Below, piece by piece: positions 12,045-23,589 of a stretch of 64,000 nucleotides of DNA. The notes beneath the pieces were generated by a model that ran no database searches, was not told the origin of the DNA, and was given only the letters and a program-made list of their open reading frames with translations. Location of the stretch: assembly GCF_000787575.1 (NCBI RefSeq), contig NW_012236510.1, forward strand, positions 434,001 through 498,000, in the 5' to 3' direction. Position 1 is the first letter of the stretch. Each line of letters opens with the position of its first letter. The translations under genes were made by a program, and so were the position numbers. This DNA is from Acytostelium subglobosum LB1. Taxonomy: Eukaryota > Evosea > Eumycetozoa > Acytosteliales > Acytosteliaceae.

Positions 12045-15000
12045 TTATAATTCACGATCGACCAAAACGAATGACCAATCAGTTTCCCTCATTTCAGTGG
12101 AATTTATTCTAATTAATTTTGGATATTTTGATCGTGCGCGATCGATCACACATAACTGGAATGGACATCTTGCACAACATCGATTGAATGATAGGAATAG
12201 TATTGGCCTATCTCTTGTGGAATTAGTAAATATTGATATGTTGATCATTGACGAGAATATTGGTTGACCCAGATGATTGAATAGTGATTGGATTTGAGTT
12301 TGGAGTTCATCGGTGATTGATAGTTTGGACAGTCCGGCCAGATCGTGGATATATATTGAGTGATTGGATTGATGTTTGAATCTTTGGAAGCATTGGTATA
12401 CAACATGTTATTGTTTTAACATTCAATACCAATGTTCTCAGGTGTTGTGATGCTGGTGACTGATCCTCATTGAAAAAGGACTGATGGAGCTCTGCACGAC
12501 TTTCCTTTCCACGAGCATTAAATCGACACAAGGGCCATTCTAACTCGCGAACATTGATGAACTCTGTTATTGGACACTTGTTGAATCTGCTATGCTGTCC
12601 AACAATGAGTGTGCTGACCAGTTGGAGATTGTTTGGTGTATTATCTTCAAAGTACTCTGATAAATCTATTTTATCATCTTCATCCTCATCTTGATATTCA
12701 TCATCATCCTCTTCATCTTCATCTTCATCATCTTCATATTCATCTTCATCTTCATGATAGTTATTGTGGTCATAATGCCATTCACTTGTTGAGAGACGAT
12801 TTGTTGCGGCCTCCATGTCCAAGGTGAAGTTGAAGTGACCTTTGAAGTGATGGGGTGGTGATGGTGGCCCAACAGGTGATCGCAAGACAATCTCAATAGA
12901 TTGAATACTGTTGGCGCCTTCGTCGTTGAGATAGAACTCGAACAGTTGTGTGAAGAATTGATCGTAGCAGTGACCCTGACGATCTCGCTTCACATGACTC
13001 ATTGACACATGCGGGCTGAATCGTGTCCATTTAGAGCAACGCGAAAACATGTACTCGTTGGTTCGATGATTCTGATCCTCAAACTTGATGTGCCTGACAT
13101 TGGGCGCGCGAACCTTGATCAGCACAATCCGTTCGTATGTTAAAAGACTGATGGGCACCAACAATGATTCAAGTCGATCAAGGCATGTCTCGAGATGTTC
13201 TGATGGTATATGTTCCAAGTCAATTGCATTGAGATGAAGTGGCGGTGACTTGAAAAGACAATGTTTGGCCATGGATGACGACGATCCAAGGTGAGTGATC
13301 ATCGATCGAATGCTCAATGTTGGTATCACATTGTTTGACAGAACACTGGACACTGCTTGATGGAACTGTGACGACACGGTGGACAGTGCGACAATCCATT
13401 TGGAGTCCCAGGCACGATCAAACACCAGGAATGTCACAATGTGTTTGATGATCAATGTTGATAGTGATGGGAGTGTGATCGATGTCGATGGCACACCATC
13501 ATCGAGTCTTAGACTTGGGCTTAACTGTTCCTTCTTGGTGTGATATGGCCTTGTTGCGTTAAGATATGCAGTGGCAGGTGATGTCATCTTGAATTGTTTG
13601 TAGAGCTGTTGATGTTCAAACATGTCATCTCGTTGGACATTCTCCAGAAGTTGTAGCTTGGTGGGCATTTTCTGACGACCATTGAACAAATGCTTGTAGA
13701 CATGTCGATACTTGAGAAGATGGAAGATTGGCTTGGCCCAAGTGCAGTTGCCAATAATTTTGGAATACCAATAATATGTGCTAGACCGGAGGGCTGGAAG
13801 TTTGTCAATGAATTCGATCCAGACTTGGTCGGCGTTGGGACAGGCATTAAAGAAAGGAACGAAAAGTTCAAAATTAAAGGTCGATGACTGGGAGCTGATG
13901 TCTATGATGAGTTGTGTATCCAACATTGAGTGACGGGTGATGGCCAACAGGAATGGATTGTCAGCTGGTGTCTTTAGAATGATATCTCTTTGCTCCACAA
14001 TGTATCTCTCAATTGATTATCTGTGTCTGTTGATAATGTCCTCTTCGTTTGGTGCACGGTATTGATTGACACGCAACAATCCTGTGATGGCTGCATCCAT
14101 GAGGTGGTGGAGTCGACCATACTTCTCTCTGTGTTGAGGATCGGCCATCATCAACTCGGCCACGCCCATCAATCCATCTATGATCGTACCTAGTTGATTG
14201 TCAATGATGTGTTCATACGATTTAAATACAAACTGTGATATGATCGGCTGGAGTGGAGTGTTCGGTGTTGGTGGCGGTCTTTCTGCCCTCATGCCACCAC
14301 TGACTTTGATTAGACATGCAAAAGTGTTGGCATCAAGAGGTATTGAGTTCATATGATCCAGGAGTAGCACTGATGAAGATACTATTGCATCCACTCCAAA
14401 GCACTTAATGATGCATGGTAACAGTATGAGATTCTTCAATCCCCCATCAAGCGCCGACAAGATGTATGGCTCACATTGTTTGTAGTACTGATTGACCATC
14501 ATCAGATTGGTTGATTGATTGGAAGTTAGTGATTAAAGTGATGATAATAATATCTACTGCTTGCAGTAGATACATACCTGTTTGAATGCTGGACCAAGAC
14601 GAATGATGAGAGTGTTGATGTTTGGTGCGAGCAGTCGATGGAAGAATTTGAGACATTGATCGATTGGTTGGATGAGGGGATGGAGGAGTTTGAATCCGTT
14701 GTTGATACAACACCAAGTATTATGCTGCAGCCCAGCCATCTCATCTAGCTTGTGGATCAACCATCTTTGGTTGGCATCCTTGTTGGGGGCGTCGTCAAAT
14801 ATAATGCTCAGGACATTGCAAAGTTGTTTGTACTCTTCATTTTCTTCATAGTATAAGCCTCTCACATTGCGGTCAACGAATGCGAGGACATATTGTTTGT
14901 GATTGATCAACAGCTGTGAAGTGGACTTGTTGGGGATGGCCCATAGGTGCTCCAGTCTTGCATTGACATAATGATCCTTGTTGAATGACTTCTTGTCACC

Positions 15001-15815
15001 ATTACATAACGGTGGTCGTTCCATGAACCATTGAACCAGCTCAGTCTCGACACGCTCCAAACCAAACACTGTCGACACCTGTTGATACAGGACCATGTTG
15101 AGCTTCAACAACTTGATGTACATATTGAATATTCGCTCACGTTGATCATCACCATCAACATTGTCTTGCATGTTGATGTTTGCAAGCAGGAAGTCCAAGA
15201 GCTCACTTGAGATCAGGTAGAAGTCGGTTTGTGATTGACCAACCCACGGTCGGTTACTTGGCTTCCCAGCAGTCCATATGTCTACAAGTGCAATGGACAC
15301 CTCGAGTAGACTGACTTTGATGGCTTGTGTCAATTTGAGGTGTCGCCAATCAATCGAAACTTGAGGATACAATCCTACATGTGTCTTTGTCCTGACTTGC
15401 CAAACTTCTCTATTGAACTGTATACATGGTATCAAATCATGTACTCTATAAGATATATGATAATGGATCAGATTACTACTCAACACCTTCACAGTGATTG
15501 AGTGATTTGAGTGATTGAGTGTTTGAATGGGTGGGGGTAGGTGTAGGGTGGAATGATTCCAGTACATGATCAGTAAGATAAATACATAATGAAAGATTAT
15601 AATGTGATGAGAGGCGAGATTGGTGAACAACATACATTTGAGAGGAGTGGCAAAGCATTGATCAAGTGTATTGCATTGTTATTGATTGTTAGATCTGTGT
15701 ATTTAGATAATGAAAGGATTTCACTATTCATTGACAATCGTGCATCAAAGGGTATGCTTGTATAGTCTTTGTACTTTAACCATAGCTGCTCTATTACTTT
15801 GAGTGTTGTGTCCAT
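12045..15815 (-). pseudogene. Tandem family copy 5, long F-box-like gene with stop and frameshift
   Basis: Exons are 15815-15636, 15486-14578 and 14487 onward, with splice phases matching copies 4 and 6. The last exon carries TAA at 14017-14019 where the paralogues have CAA (IINRHR*SIERY against KHRQSIERF). The frame then stays open through the F-box-like segment. Near 12330 one base is missing in an ATATAT run, after SLNIY, and the tail (QTQIQSLFNHLGQPIFSS) continues in another frame; the family stop is also lost, so that frame runs on to 12045. A long D/E run, encoded by GAT/GAA repeats near 12660-12760, is peculiar to this copy. The first 470 or so residues could still be made. Confidence 0.75.
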
Positions 15816-15941
15816 TCATTCATTCATTCATTAATGAAGTAGTTTGATCAAATTTGTTTGTTTTGTAGTGATCAAATAAGGTGTCTAGCAAGCAGTTCCC
15901 TAATTTCCAGATATTTATTAGATTTGATCAATCAATGAATC

Positions 15942-18900
15942 TTAGAATTCAAGGTGTAGTTGTAATGGACAACTTTGGCAACATCGCTGGATTGATGAAC
16001 AGAGTAGAGGCACACGAAGTTGATCAAATATATAGATGGATACTTTGACAAGTGTTGAGAAAATAGGTTGATTCAGATGATCCAGTAGTGATCTCAATTG
16101 AGCGATTAGTGTTCCATTGATAGAGTCTCTGGCCACACTGTGTACTTTGTTGATATATATGTCCAATGATTGAATGGTTAACCTTATCGTATTGTGCTCC
16201 TCCACATAGTCATTGTAATTGTCATGTGTAAACCATGTAATGCAATCAGACAATGAATCAACATTCATCTTCAATCTGGTCAAGTGTTGAGCTGTTGCAA
16301 GGGATTTCATCAGCTCTGATCCATGTTTCTTTGATACTGGTTCGCCATGCTGTCTTTCAACAAATGGCCAATATATCTCTCGAACATTGGGGAACGATGA
16401 TATTGGAGGGGGATTCTCGATGTTTAATCCCTCGTATGGCAGTTTGAGTTTGGTGACCTGCTGGAGATTGCGCATATTTTGTAGATCTGTCCCAAAGTAA
16501 TCATTAAATTCAATTACATTATAACCATCTTGATCATCGTTTCTTGGACCTGGCTCGTATATCCAACCACTATCTGTGCGATATTTGTCCAAAGACTCAA
16601 GATCCCATGTAAAGTCAATGTTGACGCGGCCATTGAGACGTGACGGTGGTGTTGGTGGGCCAACAGGCGATCGCGAGACGATCTCAATTGACTGAAGAAC
16701 GGAGGAGCCAGTGTTAATGGCATTTTGGCCGAGGTACAACTGGAACAGAAGTGAGAAGAATTGGTCATTGCAGCGACCCTCGCGATCACGCTTCACCTTG
16801 CTAAATCCAACTCGTGAGCCAAACTGTGCCCAATGTTTCCAATCATTCAATAACTTGTACTTGGCGGAACGGTCATTGAGAAAGTACTCCTTGAACTTGA
16901 TGTGGCGGACATTGGGCGCACGAACCTCGATCAAAACAATGCGATAGTACGACATGAAACACAATGGTATGACCAATGATTCAAGTCGATCGAGGCATGT
17001 ATTGATGTGAGTCTTAGGAATGTGTGAAAGCTCAAAGGCATCGATATGCAGTGGCGGTGACTTGAACAGGCAGTGATTGGAGCCCAGATGATTGATCGGC
17101 GAGTGAATGCGTAGTGTTGGGATCATAAAGTTCGACACGACATAGGACACTGCCTGATGGAACTGTGACGACACGGTGGACAGTGTGACAATCCAATTGG
17201 GCTTCGTAGTGCGGTCATCGTTAAACACCAGATACATGACAACGTGCTTGATGATCAATGTTGAGAGCGGTGGCAGAGTGTTGCCATCAACAGGTGGTGG
17301 ATGTTTCATCTTCCAATCTGGATATATTCTGGCGATTGATGTCTTTTTGAACTGTTTGTAGAGTTGTTGTTGTTGCTCAAACACGCCACCATCATCTCTC
17401 TGGACATTCACCAGTAGTTGACTCTTTGTTGGCATTGTTTGTCGATTGAAGAAGACATGCTTCTGGTAATGGCGATACTTGAGAATGTGGAAGATTGGTG
17501 CTGCGCGAGTGCACGCCGCAACAAAGTGGAGATACAGCTGATGGTCATGTGCGCTAAACTGAATATGTTTGTCGATTAGATCGATCCATACTCGATCACT
17601 GTTTGCAGGGCATGCATCAAGTATTTGTTTGTATGGGGCCAGGTTGTTGACTGCCCCAACGAAACCAATGTCTTTGATGAGTTGTGCGTCTAATAATGAA
17701 TGGCGAGTAATGGCCAGCAGGAATGGATTGTCGGCCGGTGTCTTTTGAACGACATCTCGATGTTTGGCGACGAATTGTCCAATTGATTGTCTGTGCTTGT
17801 TGATGATGTCATATTCGTTTGGTACACGGTATTGGTTGACACGCAACAATGCTGTGATCCAAGCATCCATGATGTCATTGACTCGATCATACTTCTCGGG
17901 ATGTAGCATCATCAACTCTGCCACGCCAAGCAAACCATCGATTATCATACCAAGCTTAACGTCTGAGATGCCAACATGATGATTCTTGAATACAAATTGT
18001 GATCCGGGTCCAGACTGAGGCTTAGCCGTTACTGTGGGTTGAGGCGGGATCGGAGTAGGGGCCGATGTCCGTCCATATGCTGTCTGTGCATTCTTTTTTG
18101 GTTGAGGGGTTGGTATTACATTCATTCCAGGTTGATTGCCAAAAAGAGACTTCTTGATCAGAAAGGCAAAGGTGCTGGCGTCGAGTGGCAACCGGTTCAC
18201 ATATTCCAAGAGATCACAAAGAGAATTCTCCGCAACATCTGATACTCCAAAGGATTTGGTAATACCTTGTAACATGGCTAGCCCCTCCAGTCCCCTGTCA
18301 AGAGTCACAATGATGAACGGCTCACATTTCTTGTAATGCTATTTGATTGATTGATTGATTGAATGAGTGAGTGAATGAATGAATCCGTGATTGATGGTCA
18401 GTAATACTTACTTGTTGGAATGATGGACCAAGACTAGTGATGAGGGTGCACATGTTTGGAGTGTCCAGTTGATGGAAGAATCGGAGAAAATGATCGATTG
18501 GTTGAATGAATTGATGGAATAGCCTAAATCCAGCGTTGGTGCGATACCATTGGCGAGACGATTGATTCATCTCCTCCAACATGCTGATTATCCATCTTTG
18601 GTTGGCATCGTTGTTGGTTGGATCATCCAAGATCACATTGAACACCTCGGCGAGTAATTGCTCTTGTTGATCTTGGAAATCTCCGGCATATGATTGCAAG
18701 AACTCTCTAACATATAGTTTGTGGTTGATCAATAACTGTGATGATGACTTGTTTGGAATTGCCCACAAGTACTGTAGTCTCCTATCAGAGTCTTTGCTTG
18801 GGAGCATGAACCATTGAGTGAGCTGTGTCTCAACACGATCCAATCCAAACACGGACGTCACCCGTTGGTACATGTCCAGGTTGTACCTCAGCAGCTTGAT

Positions 18901-19753
18901 GTATATGTTGAATACCTTGCTTCTTTGTTCATCAGCATCGCCATTGTCATTGTCTCGTGTGTTGGCGAGGAGTGTATCAAAGAGCTCAGGAGAGAGTAGG
19001 TACATTTTGGTTGTTTGTCCATACATCGACCGGTTTCTTATCTCTCCACTCATGTCCCATACGTCCATCAGTGCAGTGGACACATCAATCAGACTGACCT
19101 TGATGTCTGGCATTGAATGTATTTGTCTCCAATCGATTGTAACACCAGGCGTGGGTGGCGATGGCGATACGAATGATCCAGGAGTTTGAAACAAGGCGCC
19201 GCCCTGTCTAAAACCTGATGGCGATGGCGATGGTGATGGCGACGGTGATACGAATGATCCAGGAGTTTGGGATGGAGCGGCGCCCTGTCCAACTTCACCC
19301 GATGGCGATGACGATGGTGATGCGAATGATCCAGGAGTTTGAAACGGGGCTCCTCCCTGTCCAACTACACCCGATGTTCCTTTGGCACTCCAAGCCACAG
19401 TATCATACTGTACAGAATTGATCAAATTCTTGAGGTATTCGCAAAGCATGCCGTTATGATTGAACAAGTCACTGCAGAAGACCTATTGATGCATGGTATG
19501 GTGTTGTTGTGTGAGTAGTCTGCAACAACAACGTTGATGTATCGTCTCATCAGTATAATAAGCATACTTGTGAGAGTAATGGCAATGCATTGATCAAATG
19601 AACTAGATTGTTGTTATCCAATGTTATTAAGTCTTTGTGTTTGGTCAGTGCATAGACTGCACTGTTCATGGACAACCTAACATCGAATGTTATGCTTGTG
19701 CAGTCCTTGTACTTTAGCCATAATTGTTCGATTGACTTCAATGGTATATCCAT
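15942..19753 (-). CDS. Tandem family copy 6, intact F-box-like/leucine-rich protein
   Basis: Exons 19753-19568, 19482-18412 and 18338-15942 join in phase 0 to give 1217 aa without a fault; this is the reference copy of the array. Residues 1-62 are the conserved MDIPLKSIEQLWLKYKDC block. Exon 2 has a P/S-rich repeat and then WRQIHSMPDIKVSLIDVS. Exon 3 has a helical block (GMIIDGLLGVAELM, RHRQSI-like), CPANSDRVW and a conserved FHILKYRHYQKH. At about residues 775-830 LSTLIIKHVVMYLVF and LSTVSSQFHQAV look like an F-box. The last 390 residues are Leu/Ile-rich and repeat-like, as in dictyostelid F-box/FNIP proteins. Inference: a Skp1-linked substrate receptor. The 440-residue N-terminal region matches no family I recognise. 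It is head-to-head with rad51c, 168 bp apart. Confidence 0.75.
19150..19372 (-). repeat. Coding minisatellite in copy 6
   Basis: Three units of about 60-75 bp encode QTPGSFASPSSSPSG-like segments, each preceded by GQGGAPF, GQGAAPS or RQGGALF. Copies 4 and 5 lack this repeat at the same place, so it expanded after the array formed. The units also contain internal GATGGC hexamers that translate as SPSPSP. Confidence 0.8.
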
Positions 19754-19921
19754 TAAATGTAATAAAAAGTACAAAGGATAGAATGAATAAATGATTTCAA
19801 CAACTTGGTCCAAAGAAGAAGGGTGGTCATTTTCTTAGAACTTACCAAAATGGACACAAAGTCCACTTTTGTTCATTTACAAGTCATTCGAATCAATCAC
19901 TCAAACAGATACTACAACACG

Positions 19922-20890
19922 ATGGACGTGGACAACAACAATAATATCAATAATAATATCTATAACGATGGAGGTAGATCTGCTTTGGATTTACTAAAAG
20001 AAGAATCAGAATGTAATCATATTATATCATTCTGTTTGGCATTGGACACGATGCTACGTGGTGGCATACCTTTGAAGAAGATAACAGAGTTTTGTGGAGT
20101 ACCTGGCGTAGGCAAGACTCAAATGGCCTTCCAACTGGCTGTCAACTGTGCCATACCAATAGAGTTTGATGGCGTTGCTGGAAAATGTCTGTTCATCGAC
20201 ACTGAGGGCTCTTTCGCAGTGTCGCGCATCAGACAGATGGCCACGGCACTGATTGAACACCTGCATCTGGTCGCTGCCGAAGCCACACCAGAGCTACAGA
20301 ACATTGCCAACAACATGACGGTGGACCAAGTGATGGATTCAATATTCTATTATCGAGTACATCATTACATTGAGCAGATTGCCTTGGTCAACATGCTCCC
20401 TTCAATCCTGTCCAATAACCCAGACATCCGATTGATCATCATTGATAGCATAACATATCCGTTCAGACGCGTGTTCAAAGACAACTTCCTAAAGACACGA
20501 TGTCTGTCGTCAATGGCGCAGAGTCTACACAGTGTCGCGCAACAATACAATGTGGCCGTGGTGATCATGAATCAAGTGACAACCAAGGTCGTGGCCAACA
20601 GCGAAGAATCACTGCTCATCCCTACACTGGGCGAGAGTTGGTCACACACATGTACCAACCGAGTCTATCTCTACTTCAAGGAACACCAACGATACTGTCA
20701 TCTCTACAAGTCACCATCATTCCAATCGACCAACAGCGAGTTCTGCATTGGTCCCAATGGTGTGCGAGGCGCAGACGAAGAGCCACAACCACTGGAAGAC
20801 GAGGATGACGAGTTTGAATGGGAGGAAGAGGATTTTGGAGTTGGAGTTGGAGCGCCTGATTCTCATTCTCCTACACCGCCTGTACTGTGA
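19922..20890 (+). CDS. rad51c: RAD51C-type recombinase paralogue
   Basis: Single exon, 322 aa from the ATG that precedes an Asn-rich run; another in-frame ATG at 19850 would add 24 residues. RAD51C-like features in order: GGIPLKKITEFCGVPGVGKTQ (Walker A), GVAGKCLFIDTEGSF, SIFYYRVHHYIEQIALV, IRLIIIDSITYPFR (Walker B), VVIMNQVTTK, LGESWSH and LYKSPS. These match RAD51C better than RAD51 or DMC1. RAD51C acts in Rad51-paralogue complexes (BCDX2 and CX3 in animals) in homologous recombination and junction processing, in the nucleus. The N-terminal helix-hairpin part is short. The C terminus is a D/E-rich tail after PNGVRG. Its promoter is shared with family copy 6. Confidence 0.92.
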   Translation: MDVDNNNNINNNIYNDGGRSALDLLKEESECNHIISFCLALDTMLRGGIPLKKITEFCGVPGVGKTQMAFQLAVNCAIPIEFDGVAGKCLFIDTEGSFAVSRIRQMATALIEHLHLVAAEATPELQNIANNMTVDQVMDSIFYYRVHHYIEQIALVNMLPSILSNNPDIRLIIIDSITYPFRRVFKDNFLKTRCLSSMAQSLHSVAQQYNVAVVIMNQVTTKVVANSEESLLIPTLGESWSHTCTNRVYLYFKEHQRYCHLYKSPSFQSTNSEFCIGPNGVRGADEEPQPLEDEDDEFEWEEEDFGVGVGAPDSHSPTPPVL

Positions 20891-21077
20891 TGAGTGGCCA
20901 TCATCATCCTTCACATCTTCAGCCTTCATACCTGGAGACAATCATTCATTCAATCATTCTATCAATCAATCAATCATTCGGATCGATCAAAAATACATTA
21001 CATTGGATGGATAATAACAAACACTTTTATGTACATATATGGCATTAAACAACAATGTTGACAATCTGAGCCAGCCT

Positions 21078-21927
21078 TTAGTCTAAGGCTCTAGACACAA
21101 ACTCTTCGTTGGTATTCTTGTGATCTGACATTTGTGGACGACTTTCGTATACAGTCGTGAAGACCTCGCGTCTGGCATTGGTGTATGTACCCTTCAATCC
21201 AATGTACTGGATATTGGTGCTGTCTGCGCCAAAGTTGTCTGGGAAGTACAGCGTCAGAAGGTTGATATTGTTGAACTTTGTAATCCTTAGTTTGGATAAT
21301 GAACGTCGGTATGAAGTTAGACAAGCTTGGTTCCAAGATACCCCTACTACATCGAACGAACGAACTTACTTGGTGCCATAGGCAATCTTTCCATCTGGAT
21401 CCTCGTGCAGATTCCATTCTTGGATGGCAGCTGTGTTTGTGATGTTGCCAAAGTCCAAGTTCTCCTTGTTCAGGTATCTGTTGTGTTGAGGGTGGGTCAG
21501 TATATCCATCAAGTCAAAGGACTGGATGCGACAAATCAATCAACATACGCTTTCATCTTTGATGGCGATGATTTGTTTGGACCACCAATAACAATAATAC
21601 TCTTTATCTGACACATTCCATTGAATCTACCATTGTCAAGTAGAGTAGAGTACATGATATTAGCATGTGCCCAACGACGACCACGACCAAGACAACTAGA
21701 TAATAAACTTACGGTATGTTGATAATGAGTTCAGCATCATCACAACTCTCTACGACTCTGGATGTATCCAATCTATTCTCCCATTGTTTGAATATATTAC
21801 ATGCTGAACCTTTGACCTTCTCATTCAAACAAGTGACACGAGCAGAGTCAATATACTTGTTGAGACTGAACTCAACACCATCTTGAACATCATGTGAGTG
21901 ATTTGGGTCATTGCAATCATGTGACAT
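21078..21927 (-). CDS. pithd1: PITH-domain protein, PITHD1 homologue
   Basis: Four exons (21927-21713, 21626-21549, 21477-21370, 21285-21078) encode 202 aa. The start is MSHDCNDPNHSHDVQDGVEFSL, and the PITH domain fills the protein: YSL-like N terminus, KYIDSARVTCLNEKVKGSACNIFKQW, DDAELIINIPFNG, IKSIIVIGG, SKMKAYLNKENLDF, then ITKFNNINLLTLYFPDNFGAD and IQYIGLKGTYT. All three introns interrupt in phase 2 and rejoin conserved residues, which supports the model. PITH domains occur in TXNL1, where they contact the proteasome, and in PITHD1; here there is no thioredoxin domain, so PITHD1 is the better match. It is probably cytosolic. Confidence 0.92.
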
Positions 21928-22137
21928 TATTCTATATTTCTAATATATCTATGTATCTATGTATCTGTATCTCTATCTCTATCTTGGCTTGATATCAAAT
22001 GAGATGTTGAAGGATGTTGGAGAATACTTAGTCCTGACCCCCGACCCCACCCCACACACCAACACACTGTTTGGTGATCTTCACACGATTCGTCTGACTT
22101 GAAGTCACCCACACCCCCATTGACAGGATGACAAGAC

Positions 22138-22168
<31 letters not shown>

Positions 22169-22245
22169 TTGTCAATCATAACCTTTAATGATGGATGATG
22201 CGTGACAGCACTGAAGTGGACAGGAAGGAAGAGACTCAACTTGTC
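21928..22245. other. Spacer between pithd1 and alpha-tubulin 1
   Basis: This 318-bp spacer holds the pithd1 5' side and the tubulin 3' side. It has a TATC/TCTA simple repeat near 21948-21982 and a (GTT)9-like run at 22147-22172, plus a C-rich patch near 22030-22060. No gene is seen. Confidence 0.6.
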
Positions 22246-23589
22246 TTACATCTCCTCAACCTCCTCCTCTTGGTCGTCGTTGGCAACCTCTTGGTAGTCC
22301 TTCTCGAGGGCCATGAGATCCTCACGAGCCTCAGCGAACTCACCCTCCTCCATACCTTCTCCGACGTACCAGTGAACGAAGGCACGCTTGGTGTACATGA
22401 GGTCGAACTTGGTGTTGATGCGGGAGAACACTTGAGAGATGGCGGTGGTGTTGGAAAGCATGCAGACGGCTCTCTCGACCTTGGCCAGATCTCCGTCTGG
22501 GATGACGGTTGGGGCCTCGTGGTTGATTCCACACTTGAATCCAGATGGGGACCAGTCGACAAAAGTGACGGTCTTCTTGGTCTTGAGGTCGTTGACGGCC
22601 TTCTGGGCGTCCTTTGGAACGACGTTGCCACGGTACATGAGGCAGCAAGCCATGTACTTGCCAAGCTTTGGATCACACTTGGCCATCATGTTGGCCTGCT
22701 CAAACACGGCGTTGGTGAGAGCGTTGACAGAGAACTGCTCGTGGTCGGCCTTCTCCTTGTTGATGACTGGGGCGTAAGAGCAGAGCAAGAAATGGATTCT
22801 TGGGAATGGAACCAAGTTGGTCTGGAACTCGTTGATGTCAACGTTCAGAGATCCCTCGAATCTGAGCGAGGCGGTCAAAGAGGAGATGACCTGGGCGACC
22901 AGACGGTTGAGGTTGGTGTAGGATGGACGATCGATGTTCAATGAGCGACGGCAAATGTCGTAGATGGCCTCATTGTCGAGCATGAAGGCAACGTCGGTGT
23001 TCTCGAGCAGCGAGTGGGTGGAGAGCACAGAGTTGTATGGCTCAACGACCGAGGTGGAAACCTGGGGCGATGGGTAGATGCAGAAGTCGAGCTTGGACTT
23101 CTTTCCGTAGTGAATGGACAGCTGCTGGAGAAGGAGTGAACCGAAACCAGATCCAGTACCACCACCGACAGAGTGGAAGACCATGAATCCTTGGAGTCCG
23201 TCGCACTCGTCGACGAGCTTGCCAATGCGGTCCATGGTGACGTCGATCATCTCCTTGCCGACGGTGTAGTGACCACGAGCGTAGTTGTTGGCGGCATCCT
23301 CCTTGCCGGTGATGAGCTGCTCTGGGTGGAACAGCTGTCTGTAGGGACCAGTGCGCACCTCGTCGATGACGGTTGGCTCGAGATCGACAAAGACGGCACG
23401 GGGCACGACCTTGTTCTTCTGGGAAGCCTCGCTAAAGAAGGTTCCGAACGAGCTGTTCTTGGAGTGCTGGGCGGTGCCGGCGGTGTTGCCGTCCTTGCCA
23501 ATGCCGTGCTCCAGACAGTAGAGCTCCCAACAGGCGTTACCGACTTGGACACCAGCCTGACCGATATGAATTGAAACGATTTCACGCAT
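22246..23589 (-). CDS. Alpha-tubulin 1
   Basis: One exon, 447 aa, beginning [25 protein letters not shown]. The GTP-binding signature [10 protein letters not shown], the catalytic Glu in the [10 protein letters not shown] segment (which triggers GTP hydrolysis in the next beta-tubulin) and the [17 protein letters not shown] block identify alpha rather than beta tubulin. Two departures from the animal and plant consensus: the lumenal loop after GIGKDG has no Lys at position 40, the usual acetylation site (lysines occur only further along), and the C terminus is EEEVEEM, with no terminal Tyr, so the detyrosination cycle cannot act on it. Codon choice is strongly biased, as expected for a highly expressed gene. 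It is divergent from alpha-tubulin 2. Confidence 0.96.
   Translation of the reverse strand: MREIVSIHIGQAGVQVGNACWELYCLEHGIGKDGNTAGTAQHSKNSSFGTFFSEASQKNKVVPRAVFVDLEPTVIDEVRTGPYRQLFHPEQLITGKEDAANNYARGHYTVGKEMIDVTMDRIGKLVDECDGLQGFMVFHSVGGGTGSGFGSLLLQQLSIHYGKKSKLDFCIYPSPQVSTSVVEPYNSVLSTHSLLENTDVAFMLDNEAIYDICRRSLNIDRPSYTNLNRLVAQVISSLTASLRFEGSLNVDINEFQTNLVPFPRIHFLLCSYAPVINKEKADHEQFSVNALTNAVFEQANMMAKCDPKLGKYMACCLMYRGNVVPKDAQKAVNDLKTKKTVTFVDWSPSGFKCGINHEAPTVIPDGDLAKVERAVCMLSNTTAISQVFSRINTKFDLMYTKRAFVHWYVGEGMEEGEFAEAREDLMALEKDYQEVANDDQEEEVEEM

Noticed and set aside
12660-12760. Plus-strand His-rich frame at the acidic repeat of copy 5
   Set aside because: It is the complement of GAT/GAA codons encoding the D/E run, with no independent start context or homology.
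14017-14019. Stop codon reassignment (TAA read as Gln) to rescue copy 5
   Set aside because: Housekeeping genes here end at TAA normally and do not contain in-frame TAA, so the code is standard.
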